A stretch of 49,903 nucleotides of DNA from Paraphysomonas bandaiensis (Eukaryota > Chrysophyceae). The stretch spans positions 1 to 49,903 of the forward strand of contig CBFFRP010000368.1 in NCBI GenBank assembly GCA_965644295.1, in the 5' to 3' direction. The notes beneath the pieces were generated by a model. It saw only the letters and a list, made by a program, of their open reading frames with translations. It searched no databases and was not told where the DNA came from. The translations under genes were made by a program, and so were the position numbers. Shown piece by piece: positions 32,730 through 43,436 of the stretch (position 1 is the first letter of the stretch; each line of letters begins with the position of its first letter).

Positions 32730-33227
32730 TTAGCCCTCTTGCTGTCCATGAAGAATGGAGTTGGCTTCGTTAGCGATAGTTCTAGTTCTTGATTTCATTA
32801 TGCCGATGCGCATTTTACTTCCTACATCCCTTTTATAGGTTGCAATAGAAGCACACAAAGCCATATCCACATCCCCAGGCCATGGGCAGCCGACTTTATT
32901 CATACTTGGACAGCCATATTGGTGCCACCACCGGAGTGCAATCTTGTAATTTTGATAAGCCTGTGCACTTACGGTTACTTTATCTTTTCCCGGATTCATA
33001 TCGTATTGACTGTCGACTTCAACATGATCACTGCTGGTTGCCTCAACTTCACCTTCCGTGATAATTTCGTCACGTCGTTTCCTTTTATTCCCTCGTTTGG
33101 GAAGGCCTTCATCAATTGAGATGGCCGCAAAGAGAAGCTTTGCCACAGCGTCAATAGGAAGCTTCATTACGTAAATGTCTTTTGCTTCTCCAGTGTGCTT
33201 GATAGCTTCACCATCCTCATTAGTCAC
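32730..33227 (-). CDS. uncharacterised ORF, possible DNA-binding or recombinase fragment
   Basis: The 165-codon frame has a basic patch K-R-G-N-K-R-K-R-R near residue 45, typical of a nuclear localisation signal. It then has A-Y-Q-N-Y-K-I-A-L-R-W-W-H-Q-Y-G-C and C-P-W-P-G-D, ending in a basic segment I-A-T-Y-K-R-D-V-G-S-K. The Y-x-x-Y-x-x-A-L-x-W-W pattern recalls the N-terminal core-binding helix of tyrosine recombinases such as Cryptons and proteins in fungal and oomycete mobile elements. No catalytic R...H-x-x-R...Y is visible, so this is a fragment or a separate DNA-binding ORF. The start is not fixed: the first codon of this frame could also lie upstream through an intron. Confidence 0.35.
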   Translation of the reverse strand: MTNEDGEAIKHTGEAKDIYVMKLPIDAVAKLLFAAISIDEGLPKRGNKRKRRDEIITEGEVEATSSDHVEVDSQYDMNPGKDKVTVSAQAYQNYKIALRWWHQYGCPSMNKVGCPWPGDVDMALCASIATYKRDVGSKMRIGIMKSRTRTIANEANSILHGQQEG

Positions 33228-33849
33228 CAGTGCTTATTTTCTTTATCCTCGTCTTTGTTTAGTATGTTGGTGAGTACTTTACACTTCGAAAGATACTGTT
33301 TTTCGTCTTTGTGACAACGTTTCTTCAGCCCTTGAACAACAAGACTCAGTCAAGCTCGTTCCATTATATAGCGCGCACAATTGCAGTTAGTTGATGTACA
33401 TTGAATGTCCAGTCAGTATACTATGAGTGTTCTTGTTCTATCACTTCAACAGTTCCAGTAATATGATGGATTTCTATGCTTAAAAAGTGCACTTTTATAC
33501 TAAAAATAAATGTTTTTTAGAGTTTAAGGCTCGTATCACACGAGAAAAAAACCAACACCCAAAAATAAAAACAATGTTCTTATTTGTATGCTTTTTCAGA
33601 AATCCTGTCGAATTTCAGGGTCACACCTGCCGCAAATTACTGAATTTGACAGAGAAATTTCGTTGTTTGGGAGATGGCTAAAAAACGGGTCACACACAAA
33701 GCATAAAAAATTATCATTGTAATTTTTTATGCTTTGGTATCTTTTCAGGGTCACACGAACAAAAACATCAACAGAACATATGGATCAGATATCTATATAT
33801 GCAGGATACTTCATTGATATTGTTAAATAGAACTGTCAACGCAATAAAG

Positions 33850-34824
33850 ATGTCTGAATCGAGCTCACCAGCTGCAAACATTGCTTCGGAAATACAAAAT
33901 GCCCCAGATAGCTACCCTAGGGAGAAGATATCAGGGGAAATAAAGGAGTGGCCTGGCTGCAAACCAGACTGCATGATCAATCGTCTAAGGGTAGTACCCA
34001 GAGATCAGATCGGCACAAATAAGAGAACTTTCTTCAGCACATACCCACAATGGGAAAAAATGGAACCTGATAAAAGGGACAAGTCCCTTTCTTTTTTCAC
34101 AATCTTTCTCCGGTATATATAAATTCAATTACAATGACACCATCATGTCATATATACTGTGAACAGAGTACTCAAGCTGCTTTGCTCCTTCAGGCACAGG
34201 AGGATTAAGGAGTGGTTACTACAAGTACGGTCATTTGTATCGGCAGTATTGAGGGATTTTAATCGTTCTGGAGAGAATAGGGATCTTTCAGAGGCCGAAG
34301 TGGATTGGATGTCAGCGGAAACGCAATCGCGATGGGTGTATCACGCACACAACAAGAGTCGCCGGTATCCCAGTGTTGTTACATACGCATATGGGGTTTT
34401 GGATCAGTCTCAATTAAATACCTTTGGGCGGTCTGCTGGTGAAGGTGGAAGAGACTCATCCGTCTATGGGAACAATACAGGAAGTGTGGAAAAAGCGAAT
34501 GCAGCACGTAAGAAGCGTAACGCTGAGGCAAGGGCCGAGAAGAAAGCTAAAGTCACTAAAACCGGTAAATCAATTGAAGACCCCTTGCAAGGATTGACAG
34601 CTGCCCTAAAGGAACACGGAGAGAGGGAAATGCAACTTGAAATGCTGAAATTCTATGCGCTAAATGCACCGACGCCTGAAGCAAAGCAGGAAGCGTGGTT
34701 CGAGATGAATAAAATGAAAGAAGCATTCAGTAAATCAATCACCGCATCTCCTGCTCTTGCCGATACTAGCACTTTTGATAAACAAGATTCTGATGTAGAG
34801 AATAGTGATGGGGAGGTACAATAG
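33850..34824 (+). CDS. Harbinger accessory protein (second ORF)
   Basis: Exon 1 is 33850-34112 and ends in a GTATAT donor. Exon 2 starts after either GAACAG (34166) or CTTCAG (34193); both acceptors keep the frame. It gives about 295 to 305 residues. N-terminal M-S-E-S-S-S-P leads to K-E-W-P-G-C-K-P and W-E-K-M-E-P. The middle is helical and aromatic (E-V-D-W-M, R-W-V-Y-H-A-H). The C-terminal half is Lys/Glu-rich coil (K-K-R-N-A-E-A-R-A-E-K-K-A-K). PIF/Harbinger elements usually encode a Myb/SANT-like second protein that brings the transposase to the ends. The helical N-terminal half could be that domain, but the Trp spacing is not canonical. The gene's place inside the TIRs is the main evidence of role. 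Confidence 0.6.
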
Positions 34825-34954
34825 TGATTATTATTATCAAAGCGTTGCTATTCTATCTGTATCAGTCAATGCATATAACTTATGCATTCTGATTCATTGA
34901 ATTAATAATTCATACTAGCGAAATGCTATTAATCATTAATAATATGACTATTCC

Positions 34955-36285
34955 TTAGGAACGACTATTTGCTATTGCGTGTGGAGGTCTTAATCGTCCT
35001 TCTCGCTCAATTTTTTTTGTAATATTTGTTCTTCTGTCTCCGGTTGCTCTTCGTCTTAGAATACCATCCCATTGTTCGTCGTTGTTACTAATCACGGCAC
35101 ATAAATCACCTTTAAGAACATCATCACTATATCTGCGACTCGGTATTTGCACTCCTCTGTCAAGGCAAAAATTATGAAGCTTGCAGCATACATTTATTAC
35201 AAGAGGCCATCTCTCATATGCAAAACGTAACTTTCTCCAGAATATACCCCACCGTTGAACGAGCATTCCGAATGCTCGTTCAATAGCTTGCCTTGAGTGA
35301 GATAACCAGAAATTGAACGCGTCTTTCCAAATTCCAATACCACGACCAGGGTAAGGAGTTAGAAACTGTTGAGTATTGGAGAAGGCTTCGTCTCCAATAA
35401 AGAAGAATCTGTCATCTAATTCTCCTTTTGATACTTTATCAGCGAGGTTGGAATTATTCCAGCTTTCACTGTCATGGGTACTGCCCGAGTCATTGGCAGT
35501 CACACTCCAAAAACGCCCATTAACGTCACATCCAGCCATAACAACAACAGCAAAACCTCCTTTCCTTGTACGCCAGCTCTTAACGTACTTCACCTCTCCT
35601 CTGTGCGGTGCTCTAGTACGAATAACGAGACCATCAAAAGCCAATACACAACCACTCATTAAGCCTCCAGAATGCTGTGCGAATCCATCTGATAATCTGC
35701 GCATTTTAAGTATGAAGTCATGATTTATACATTAGCATTAGCATTAGCACTTGTTACTTACGATTGTAATAGTTCCTTGTTTTCTAATGGAATCCCCATC
35801 TCCAGAAGATGATCTAATGCCTCTATTGTTGGCCATAGTACACCGCGTTCACTAAAGAAGGCAGCTTTGCTCACCCCCCATGCAAAACGTATGTCAATAT
35901 AGGAGCCACCACTTAGCCACCGCAGGCATATAGCAAGCCTGGTGCGTGTAGATATAGGGCTTCCGCTACTAATAGTGGCGTACTTGTCATCTCTCTTTAT
36001 TAAGGGGTCTAATAATTCTACAAGCTCATCAAAAGACTGTCTGTCCAACCGAAACATGCGCTTGAAGAGTTCTGGCTTCATATCATCCATTTCACGCAAC
36101 GCAAAGCCTCGATCACGATGACTATTTCGAGGTTTCACTCTACGACGGGCTAAACGCCCACATTCGTGCCGTAAATTTCTTTCAAAATTTCTCTTCACAT
36201 AAGACACACTTGCAATAAGAGCACGCCTCCAACTCTTATTCTTCACTTTATAAATTCGTTGGATAAGCTCTCTATATATGGCCAT
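34955..36285 (-). CDS. PIF/Harbinger transposase (DDE), intact
   Basis: Two exons (36285-35762 and 35696-34955, 65-nt intron with GTAAGT donor) give 421 residues. The N-terminal half has an HTH-like region (F-D-E-L-V-E-L-L, then T-R-L-A-I-C-L-R-W-L-S-G-G-S-Y), typical of the superfamily. The catalytic triad is visible: D196 in L-A-F-D-G, D277 in I-G-D-E-A-F and E314 in Q-A-I-E-R-A-F-G-M-L, the last within the family signature S-R-Q-A-I-E-R-A-F-G. Between D1 and D2 lies the usual W-S-V-T-A-N-D-S-G-S-T-H-D-S block. All catalytic residues and the frame are intact, so it could be active. It would excise and insert at TAA/TTA sites. Confidence 0.93.
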
Positions 36286-36608
36286 TATTGCATTAAAGTA
36301 CTGTGGTTACTATCATATATCCAGATAGCATTGTTCGAATTCAAAATAACATGCTACATATACAGTAGTATACAACGTATATCATACCCTCGAAAATTTA
36401 TTTTGAAGAAGCAGCAAAAGCAAAATGATGCTTCTTCAGAGCTCAAAACATGCTCCGCAATCACATTTCTCATGAAAATTTTTTATGTGTTGGTGAAATT
36501 TGACCCGTGTGACCCTGAAATTCGACACGATTTCTGAAAAAACATAAAAATGAAAACATTGTTTTTATTTTTGGGTGTTGGTTTTTTTCTCGTGTGATAC
36601 GAGCCTAA

Positions 36609-36869
36609 GGCTGTGTAATTTATTTTTCATACTTCTACTAATTTCACACCATTCAAAACGATATATAGATATATGATTGGATAGATTTTTTTTCTTGTGC
36701 TGAGAATGTGCCTCGACGACAGCCACAATTTAGGAATTCCTACAAGTTTGGCGATTTTCCACACGGTGAATGGTGACATGTCGTCAACAAAACACATCAT
36801 CATCATATCATCATTCTAGAGAAACTGCTCTGAAAATCAATCCTCTAAACTTCAAGTATATAATTTAGA
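36609..36869 (+). promoter_or_regulatory. short 5' flank of the PH-domain gene
   Basis: Only 261 bases separate the Harbinger element's right end from the PH-gene start codon. No clear TATA box was seen. The element therefore inserted within or next to this promoter. Confidence 0.4.
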
Positions 36870-38470
36870 ATGGCTAATTTCGCTCAAAACGCTCAAATGC
36901 AAGCCGCAATGCAGCAGGCTGCTATGCAACAGGGTGGTGCAAACCCTTATGCTGCTGCGGGGGCTCAAGGAATGCCTGCTGGACAGGCTGGCGTAAACCC
37001 CTACATGGGAGCTCAAGCTCAAGGAATGCCTGCGGGGCAGCCAGCTTCTGCTGTACCAGTACAGCAACCTGTGCCCGCTCCTGCTAGTGGAGAGTCGTTT
37101 CCTCAGTGTTCTACAGTTGGCACCGGTAAAACATTATAACTCTACATTATTCATCTATTTGACGTGTTGATTAGTTATTTCTGTCTCTTTTTCGGACGGG
37201 ACGATGTTGGGATATGATAAAATGAGAAGAAGTATGATAGCTACAGGATATGTAAGTTAGCACTTTGAAGTAATGGGTAAGGTAGTCATTCGGTTCTCTT
37301 CAGGCAATGGGATCTCTGTCAACAACAACTATTCGTCAAGTACCAGCCCGTCCCAATCCTCCTGGCAGTACCTCCAGCAGTGGTGGATCCAAGTAAGAAT
37401 ATATTATATTGCAGTCAATTCTTCGACTTACTTTGTGGCAGGGCTGTGGTAGAGGAGCCACCTGCTGAACCTATGCGAAAGGAAGGCAACATGACCAAGC
37501 TGGGATTCAAGAAAGGAGTCATGGGCATGGAATCCTGGCAGGAGCGCTACTTCGTGTTGGATGCACAATCACTTACTTATTCGAAGGGACCAGGGGCACC
37601 TGATATTAAGCGCATTCCTCTTTCCAAAGTACTGAATATATACTGCCCTTATGAAACGTTATCGTGTTGTGTAGGGTATGTCTGTGAACGTTCGTCATGC
37701 CTCCAGTCCTGCTAAGAAGGATCGCTTTGAAAACCCACACAGCGCTGTCTCGTAAGTCGATGGACACATAATGTGGTTGTGAACACTTATATGTTACGCA
37801 GAATGCTGACTCAGCCTATGTCGTCGGTGTTGGAGACTACCATGGGCGTTGTTGGTAAGGACAACTGTGTTGAACTCTCAGTTCCTGCGCAGGTGTGTAT
37901 TATGTGGTGTTAGTGTTGTGTAGACATGTTTGATATAACTACTGATGACATGTTAGCTCGGCTCAATGCTTGGGTCAGTTCTGGGCTCGAGTCCGCTTGC
38001 TTTGGCTGGTAAGTCGAAGGAAATATCGGACACCAAGGCGAGAACGTACTACATGAGTTGCGCTTCTGCTACTGAAGCAGAGGAGTGGCGCCGAGCCATT
38101 CAGAACAATATTGATGTAAGCCATGTCTGCGGATTGTATATAATATTATATTTGTAATACCTTGTGTAGGCTCTCCCCAAAGAAGCTCCAGGCGGTGCAG
38201 CAGGTGGACAAACACTTCCTAATGGAATAAACCTAGGCCAAGTCGACTCTATGTTGAATTACGCAAGTATGTGACTAGTAAGAGTTTTTAATAGCAGCTA
38301 ATACTGATTACGTAGCACAAATGCAAAACGCACAGGAGAAAGCTCGTGACCCCAATACTTCCCTGGAGTTCTTTAAGTTAACCCTCGCAGGTACAATTTC
38401 CACTGATGAACTTTATCAAGGGGTGTCCATGTTCTACGATGAGATGGACAGAAATCGGGTCGTGTATTAG
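36870..38470 (+). CDS. PH-domain protein with Ala/Gln/Met-rich N-terminus
   Basis: Modelled exons: 36870-37125, a microexon 37247-37251, 37304-37392, 37442-37628, 37675-37751, 37802-37892, 37957-38115, 38170-38266, 38316-38470; total 371 residues. The N-terminus is rich in Q, A and M with two copies of A-Q-G-M-P-A-G-Q. A PH domain spans about 130-285: K-E-G-N-M-T-K-L-G...W-Q-E-R-Y-F-V-L-D opens it and E-A-E-E-W-R-R-A-I-Q closes it with the conserved Trp helix. PH domains bind phosphoinositides or proteins at membranes. The C-terminal 70 residues are a helical tail of unknown role. All junctions after 37304 fit perfectly in phase; the junction between exon 1 and 37304 needs a 5-nt (or 11-nt) exon or another donor. 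Confidence 0.8.
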
Positions 38471-38760
38471 TTGCGTGTACACTTTCTCCGTGATCGTCGT
38501 TGGAAGGTGATTGAGTGGCAACGTACTACAAGAACCTCTAAAGCGTAGTTACAGCTTCCGCATCTGAAGAAGTTGTAGTTTAAAGGACATTTAAAATTTC
38601 CGGTTTAAAGATAAACTGACATTTGATTCTTGGTTTTATAATAATATATACCATATACCTAATATAGTATGTTGAGTTCTGCGATAAATATTGTGCAGTG
38701 AAATGAGTTAATAGTGTGCAATAGTGAAATCAACTTAATACGAAAAGCTCTACTATGTTC

Positions 38761-38871
38761 TTAAGTAGCTGTGGCAATAGAAGGATCATATCTTTCCAAC
38801 ATTATGCTTAGAGTCCTTCCTACTGTTTTATGCTTAGGAGGATCTTGCACCTCAACCTTCGGTTCCTCCAT
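38761..38871 (-). pseudogene. short paralogue of the 39392-39601 ORF, probably truncated
   Basis: The 36-residue frame shares P/T-V-x-x-T-L-x-x-x-L-x-x-x-D-P-S-I-A with the ORF at 39392-39601, then stops at once where the other continues 30 residues. Surrounding DNA is duplicated too. Confidence 0.5.
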
Positions 38872-39391
38872 AACAATAAGCCTACAGGCTAACAACTACA
38901 AGCAAATTCTTATGTAAGTAAATTACATCTTAATTTCAATAATTAGTAATGGCCAATGGAATGACTTTCATTCACTTCCTACACCAATACATCAGTCTAA
39001 ACTCGAAACACAGTTGATGATGGTACGTAAATGGTAACTCATCATCAATGTATATGGGAAGATACATTCAGTATTTCATTGTAGTTGATGAAAAGTACAT
39101 CTCTTTTAAAAGCAACATATATCCCAAATTATCTCCGGCTGATACTGAGTCTAGAGTGAGACCAATATGAAACGTGAAGTAGTATATAATTATCCTTATC
39201 GCAGCTTATACAGACTCCCCCACCAGTATAGTATTCCCAGTGTTCGAAAACCCCGAGCAATGGCTCGTTTACTTACACAGAGTAGCAGGTTTGCTCTGCA
39301 CAAGTAGCTAGTATGTAGGGCTATGGCGTTACTTTTATGAGCACATCACAACGAATATACGTATATACACTGTATTTTGGAATACATTTTT

Positions 39392-39601
39392 TCAACAAAA
39401 AAATTTGGTGAGTTGAAGATGAGATACTAAGATCTCTACATCTGTATCATCCAATCCAAAACCAACGCCTATATTCCTGATCTGTTCTTCACTTGCATTG
39501 GCAATAGATGGATCTAATCCTCCTAGGATATCCCTAAGAGTTGTCCTCACTGTCTCTAGAGTAGCAGACTCTCGTTCTCGGTCAAGTGTCTCCTCATCCA
39601 T
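39392..39601 (-). CDS. small uncharacterised protein, 69 residues
   Basis: ATG 39601 opens a compact acidic protein: M-D-E-E-T-L, then T-V-R-T-T-L-R-D-I-L-G-G, D-P-S-I-A-N-A-S-E-E-Q-I-R-N-I-G-V-G-F and a final D-T-D-V-E-I-L-V-S-H. It has no membrane segment, signal peptide or known motif. The partner at 38761-38871 shows that the unit was duplicated with several hundred bases of flanking DNA (about 38700-39095 and 39390-39855). Conservation of the frame between copies hints that it was once coding. It may be longer through splicing. Confidence 0.4.
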   Translation of the reverse strand: MDEETLDRERESATLETVRTTLRDILGGLDPSIANASEEQIRNIGVGFGLDDTDVEILVSHLQLTKFFC

Positions 39602-41288
39602 AATAATCAATAAAAATTAATAACAATGAATATGTCTACAACTACAACACTATCTACAAGCAACTTCCAGAGAAAAGAATTTCATCTTATTATCAATAGT
39701 TATATAAGTCTACCTACGATTCCGTGATCAATGGAATAGACATCATTCATATTCAATACCAAACACATCAGTCTAACACAGCTGATCATACTAACTCATC
39801 ATCACTGTATAAGGGAACATACATTCAGTGTTCTCATTGTAGTTGAAACCTTGTATACGTACTTACAAGTACAATCAATCCCCAATATGCACTGAAGGAA
39901 ATACGTAATGTATAACTCAAGCTAAATTAAACGCATGCGTGATCGTTATAATTTTACAGTGTGGGAGATGGATGCACTGCCATTTCATTATATCCAGTTA
40001 CCAGACATTTCTATAGCGAGTGCTTGATTACTATTATCATATATATGTAGATGTCTTGCATGCATATCAATGTCATGATGAAGTCATTACCTGGGCTATA
40101 TTGATGGCAATATACGGCAATATATAGTGAGCTACCTTCAGTATATATATATAGTATATTGTTCCCTAGCTTCAGTTTCGAACATACTTAGCTTGTAAAA
40201 TATCAGAGGAATTAAATCTACTGAACTGTATTTCTCCTTGAGCTATCTGGCAACAGACGTGAGTATCATATATCATATACAGGTGTTGTACACACCTGAC
40301 GTCAACAAAACCGAGTCTACCAATGTCACTTCCACATGTGGAGATGATGTTTTCCTGTTGTGCTCACTTATTCCTCTATAGCAGTAAAAATTGTACATGA
40401 AAGAGCAACCTTCGGTGGTCAAGGGTAACAGATATAGTTCATGGCCGACAGTCTCGCTCATGTCACCAAAGCAGATTTGTCTGAACAGACATTGTCACAA
40501 TACTCTTTCCCCAGGATTCAAATTATCTTTAATACATGCGCTTGTCCAGTATGCATCAGGACATCATCATCTGTTTCGACTGAGCCAACCAAGTCGTATA
40601 GCTATAAGATTGTTGAGTATTCTGGATAGTGTGGACATTCTTCCAATACATTCCTTTTGTTTTGTCCTTGCATTATGAGGTGTAATGCAGCTGGGTCCAT
40701 TTGTCCAGGATTTACTATCGCTTCTACTGCAGGTTATTCTACTTATTCGTATATGTATCTTAAGATATGCTGTAAGTATATATCATTGTTACTGTCGCCT
40801 TACATAAATAAAACCCGACTTTTGTGAATAGATGCCTTCAAAAATAGGTTAAAAATCTGTTTACTCCTGTGTAATTAGAATTACACAGATCTGATTGTTT
40901 CGAAAAATCTCAAAGTCGCTGTTGTTTGTATGGGTGATGTTTTCCTCCTGTGTAATTAGAATTACACAATCCAATAAAAACTGGGGTTTCCAATTACACA
41001 CTTCGGTGGGTTTTCAGTCTTCACTTCGACTTCTAGTGGTGGAAAAAACTAGACTTCATTTTATGTGGATGTGGACGAGGAGTGTGGACGGCTTCATACC
41101 ATACATACATTCATGTACTGCTGCTGTCTAGATGCACGTAACACACAACATGTCAGACTGCTGTCCAATATACATGTGCCTCTACATACAGCACAGTAAC
41201 CCTAAAGCATCTCCCCCTATTGTCGTATAGTCGCACCTATAGTTACCTTAGTTGATAGTAATCAAAGCAAGAGGCCCGTAGAGCTTAT

Positions 41289-42855
41289 ATGATAAAGTGT
41301 GTTACTGTAGGCCCCAGCAGTGCTCTGGTTGTGGGATATGCGACCTCTCTCACGGTCATCAGATGGTAACCGACAACATGCTGCTCCTGTGTTGTTCTTA
41401 TAGCTGTTATTCAGCGGTGTCGGAGCTCAGGACACCTCGTCCTCTGATGTGGTGGAGTTCCAGTGCGCTGCTGCAGGAGGAAATGTGGGATGCGTGGCAT
41501 TGTCTGACGACGGCAGTTATATCTGTGCAGCCTACACCAACAAGACTGCATGTTGTTGGGATTTTCTAACAGGAGAAGTACTTGGCACATGCGAAACGAA
41601 TAAGAAGCCGACGTCATTGGCATGTGCCACATTGCCGCTGATGGGTGCTAGATCTTGTAGCGATAAACCAATGCAGGTACTTCTCATGGCAGACAAAGGT
41701 GGAGAAGTGTGGGCCACAGACCTACCCTACATGAAACGTAAAACTCGTATTCTTGGACACACGGCATCTGTCATCACGGACATGATTCATACTGGGGATA
41801 TGATCGTCACGGCAGATAGAGACGAAAAGATACGGGTCACATCCTTTCCGGACACGTGCAATATTACAGGCTACCTCTTGAATCACCGTGACGTAGTCAC
41901 ATCTATTTCTGCTCTTCCTAAGAGTGGCTGTGCGCATTGGAAATATCTGGTCTCGACGGGATGGGACCACCGGATTTGTGTGTGGGATGCGGCGCAATGT
42001 CGCCTGGTGGACGAGGCTAAGCTACACAGTGATAAAGGTGACTTGACTGATAAAACTACCGTTACTGATACTCCAACAAATTCTACTGGCGTACTTGAAT
42101 TAACTGCCGATCACATGGAAGTGGGAAACGAAACGAAAGAAGACGGAGAAGATGAAGTAACCCGTCTCTACGACGCGTCATCAGCCGGGAGTTTTCCTAT
42201 GGCAGTGGCATCATTCGCCCTCCCGACACCATGTTGTCCTTCTTCTCCAATTTCTATTTTGGCATGCGTTTCGTGGAAGTCTTCAGAAATTACCTTCTAC
42301 TATCTTTCTGAACAGGTGGATTGCGAGGAACCATATCTCCGTTTTGATAGAGATGTTGATGACAATGTTCGATCCACATCTCTGCTAACCCCTGCTCCTC
42401 CAGTTGGATGTGCCTTTATGGACGGCCATCTTGTGGTCCTTCTACCAGCACCTCATTACATGAAATTGTACACGGTTTCCTTCTGCAATGCTGATGGGGT
42501 ATTCTCTGTGGACGTCTCAGAAATACTAGAAGGGGAAATTTATGACCATACTGTGACGAAGTTAGCTGCGATTTTTAGAGAGAAAGGTAGAAGCTGGTCT
42601 GCCATTACTGTTCTCCTAACGAATTACATTGATATCACTTTTGATATGCAGGTCTGACGAATGAACAACAGTTAGCTTATACTGACAACGCGGAGGATGA
42701 GAACTCAGGTGCGGATGCGATTTAGAATCGCAAATACGTTAACAGTATGCAATCATACAGGTATCCGCAAGCATGCATTGGACAAACCTTTCGATAAGGA
42801 TGCTAACATAAATCTCTCTAAAAGAAAGAAGCGACACGGTCGTGATAGGAGTTAG
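41289..42855 (+). CDS. WDR4: WDR4/Trm82-like tRNA (guanine-N7) methyltransferase subunit
   Basis: Four exons (41289-41365, 41415-42586, 42652-42708, 42761-42855) join in frame to 466 residues; introns are 49, 65 and 52 nt. WDR4 (yeast Trm82) is the non-catalytic partner of METTL1/Trm8, which makes m7G46 in tRNAs. WD40 blades are visible: residues 50-80 with C-C-W-D-F, and residues 105-125 with L-L-M-A-D-K-G-G-E-V-W. G-H-T-A-S-V-I-T-D-M leads into T-A-D-R-D-E-K-I-R-V near 157-166, a signature of this family. S-T-G-W-D-H-R-I-C-V-W-D follows. An acidic insert (about 205-255) and a basic tail (K-R-K-K-R-H-G-R) complete it; basic C-termini are usual in the family. ATG 41289 is the only start that fits the first exon. 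Confidence 0.85.
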
Positions 42856-43214
42856 GGGTGTAAGAAGTTTTCATGGTTGAGTGGGGTTAAACTTTTCGAC
42901 GCTGATCAGCGTCTGTAGTATCATGTATACTATGAGTAGACACAGGAAATATACAGTAGTTTTAGAGCTTCTCTTGTTATATGTAAGTCAAATTCGTCAG
43001 TGTCGGTGTTGTGGGAACATTTCTTGTAAACAACATCCAAAATAGTTCACTATTTGATTCGATTATAGATAGACATCTGTCATAGCAGCAGGAAATCGCC
43101 TAGCACCTAGCATACGTTAAATCGGCATTTATGAGGTTTATGAAGTTATACGCAATATATTAGATGGACTGAAGTATTGTGCCACTATAAGAGCGTTATT
43201 ATGTAGGAGTAGTG
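42856..43214. other. 3' flank of the WDR4-like gene
   Basis: No coding or repeat content was recognised before the R1 fragment. Confidence 0.35.
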
Positions 43215-43436
43215 AATGTAACGAATGCCTTATTATTAGCAATAGGTGTTGAAGAGTCAGTGCTTAGAGCTTAACTCTGATATCCTGCTATTGAACGCTA
43301 CGAAAGCTGCTTGTGCGTCACCGCAAGCACCAAGGTGCAACCACTTTCTATCACTCAAAGCAAACGAAGTGAGCAAGCAGAATGATGATATACCCGACAG
43401 CAGGTCCGGAATTTAGGATTCTTGAGTCCTTAAGAA
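43215..43436. repeat. R1 repeat, left arm
   Basis: GTAGTGAATG, TTATTAGCAATAGG, GCTACGAAAGCTGCTTGTG and CCAAGGTGCAACCACTTT match the left arm of 18788-19355. The right half is missing and the copy runs straight into a MITE-2 end at about 43434. Confidence 0.7.

Larger units (their letters stand above)
33528..36605. mobile_element. PIF/Harbinger DNA transposon, complete two-gene element
   Basis: The ends start GGCTCGTATCACACGAG and finish with the exact inverse CTCGTGTGATACGAGCC. Imperfect inversion extends about 95 bases (through CAACACCCAAAAATAAAAAC and TTTCAGGGTCACAC). The target TAA is duplicated at 33525-33527 and 36606-36608, as expected for PIF/Harbinger. Inside are two convergent genes: a basic, coiled accessory protein on plus and a DDE transposase on minus. 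Both have intact reading frames when short introns are removed. Confidence 0.92.
38471..41288. other. intergenic region with duplicated block and repeated palindrome
   Basis: Apart from the two small ORFs, this region holds a tandem duplication (see above) and two identical copies of a 20-bp near-palindrome at 40868-40887 and 40949-40968 (TGTGTAATT, AG, AATTACACA). A half copy CCAATTACACAC follows near 40991. A minus-strand frame at 40270-40680 is protein-like but contains stops and was not called. Confidence 0.5.

Noticed and set aside
37393-37414. A 22-nt intron in the PH-domain gene
   Set aside because: Using the acceptor at 37414 runs into a stop; the acceptor at 37441 (49-nt intron) gives a continuous frame into the PH domain.
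40270-40680. Protein-like minus-strand frame between the duplicated block and the WDR4-like gene
   Set aside because: It contains stops and needs frame changes without good splice sites. A decayed gene is possible but could not be supported.
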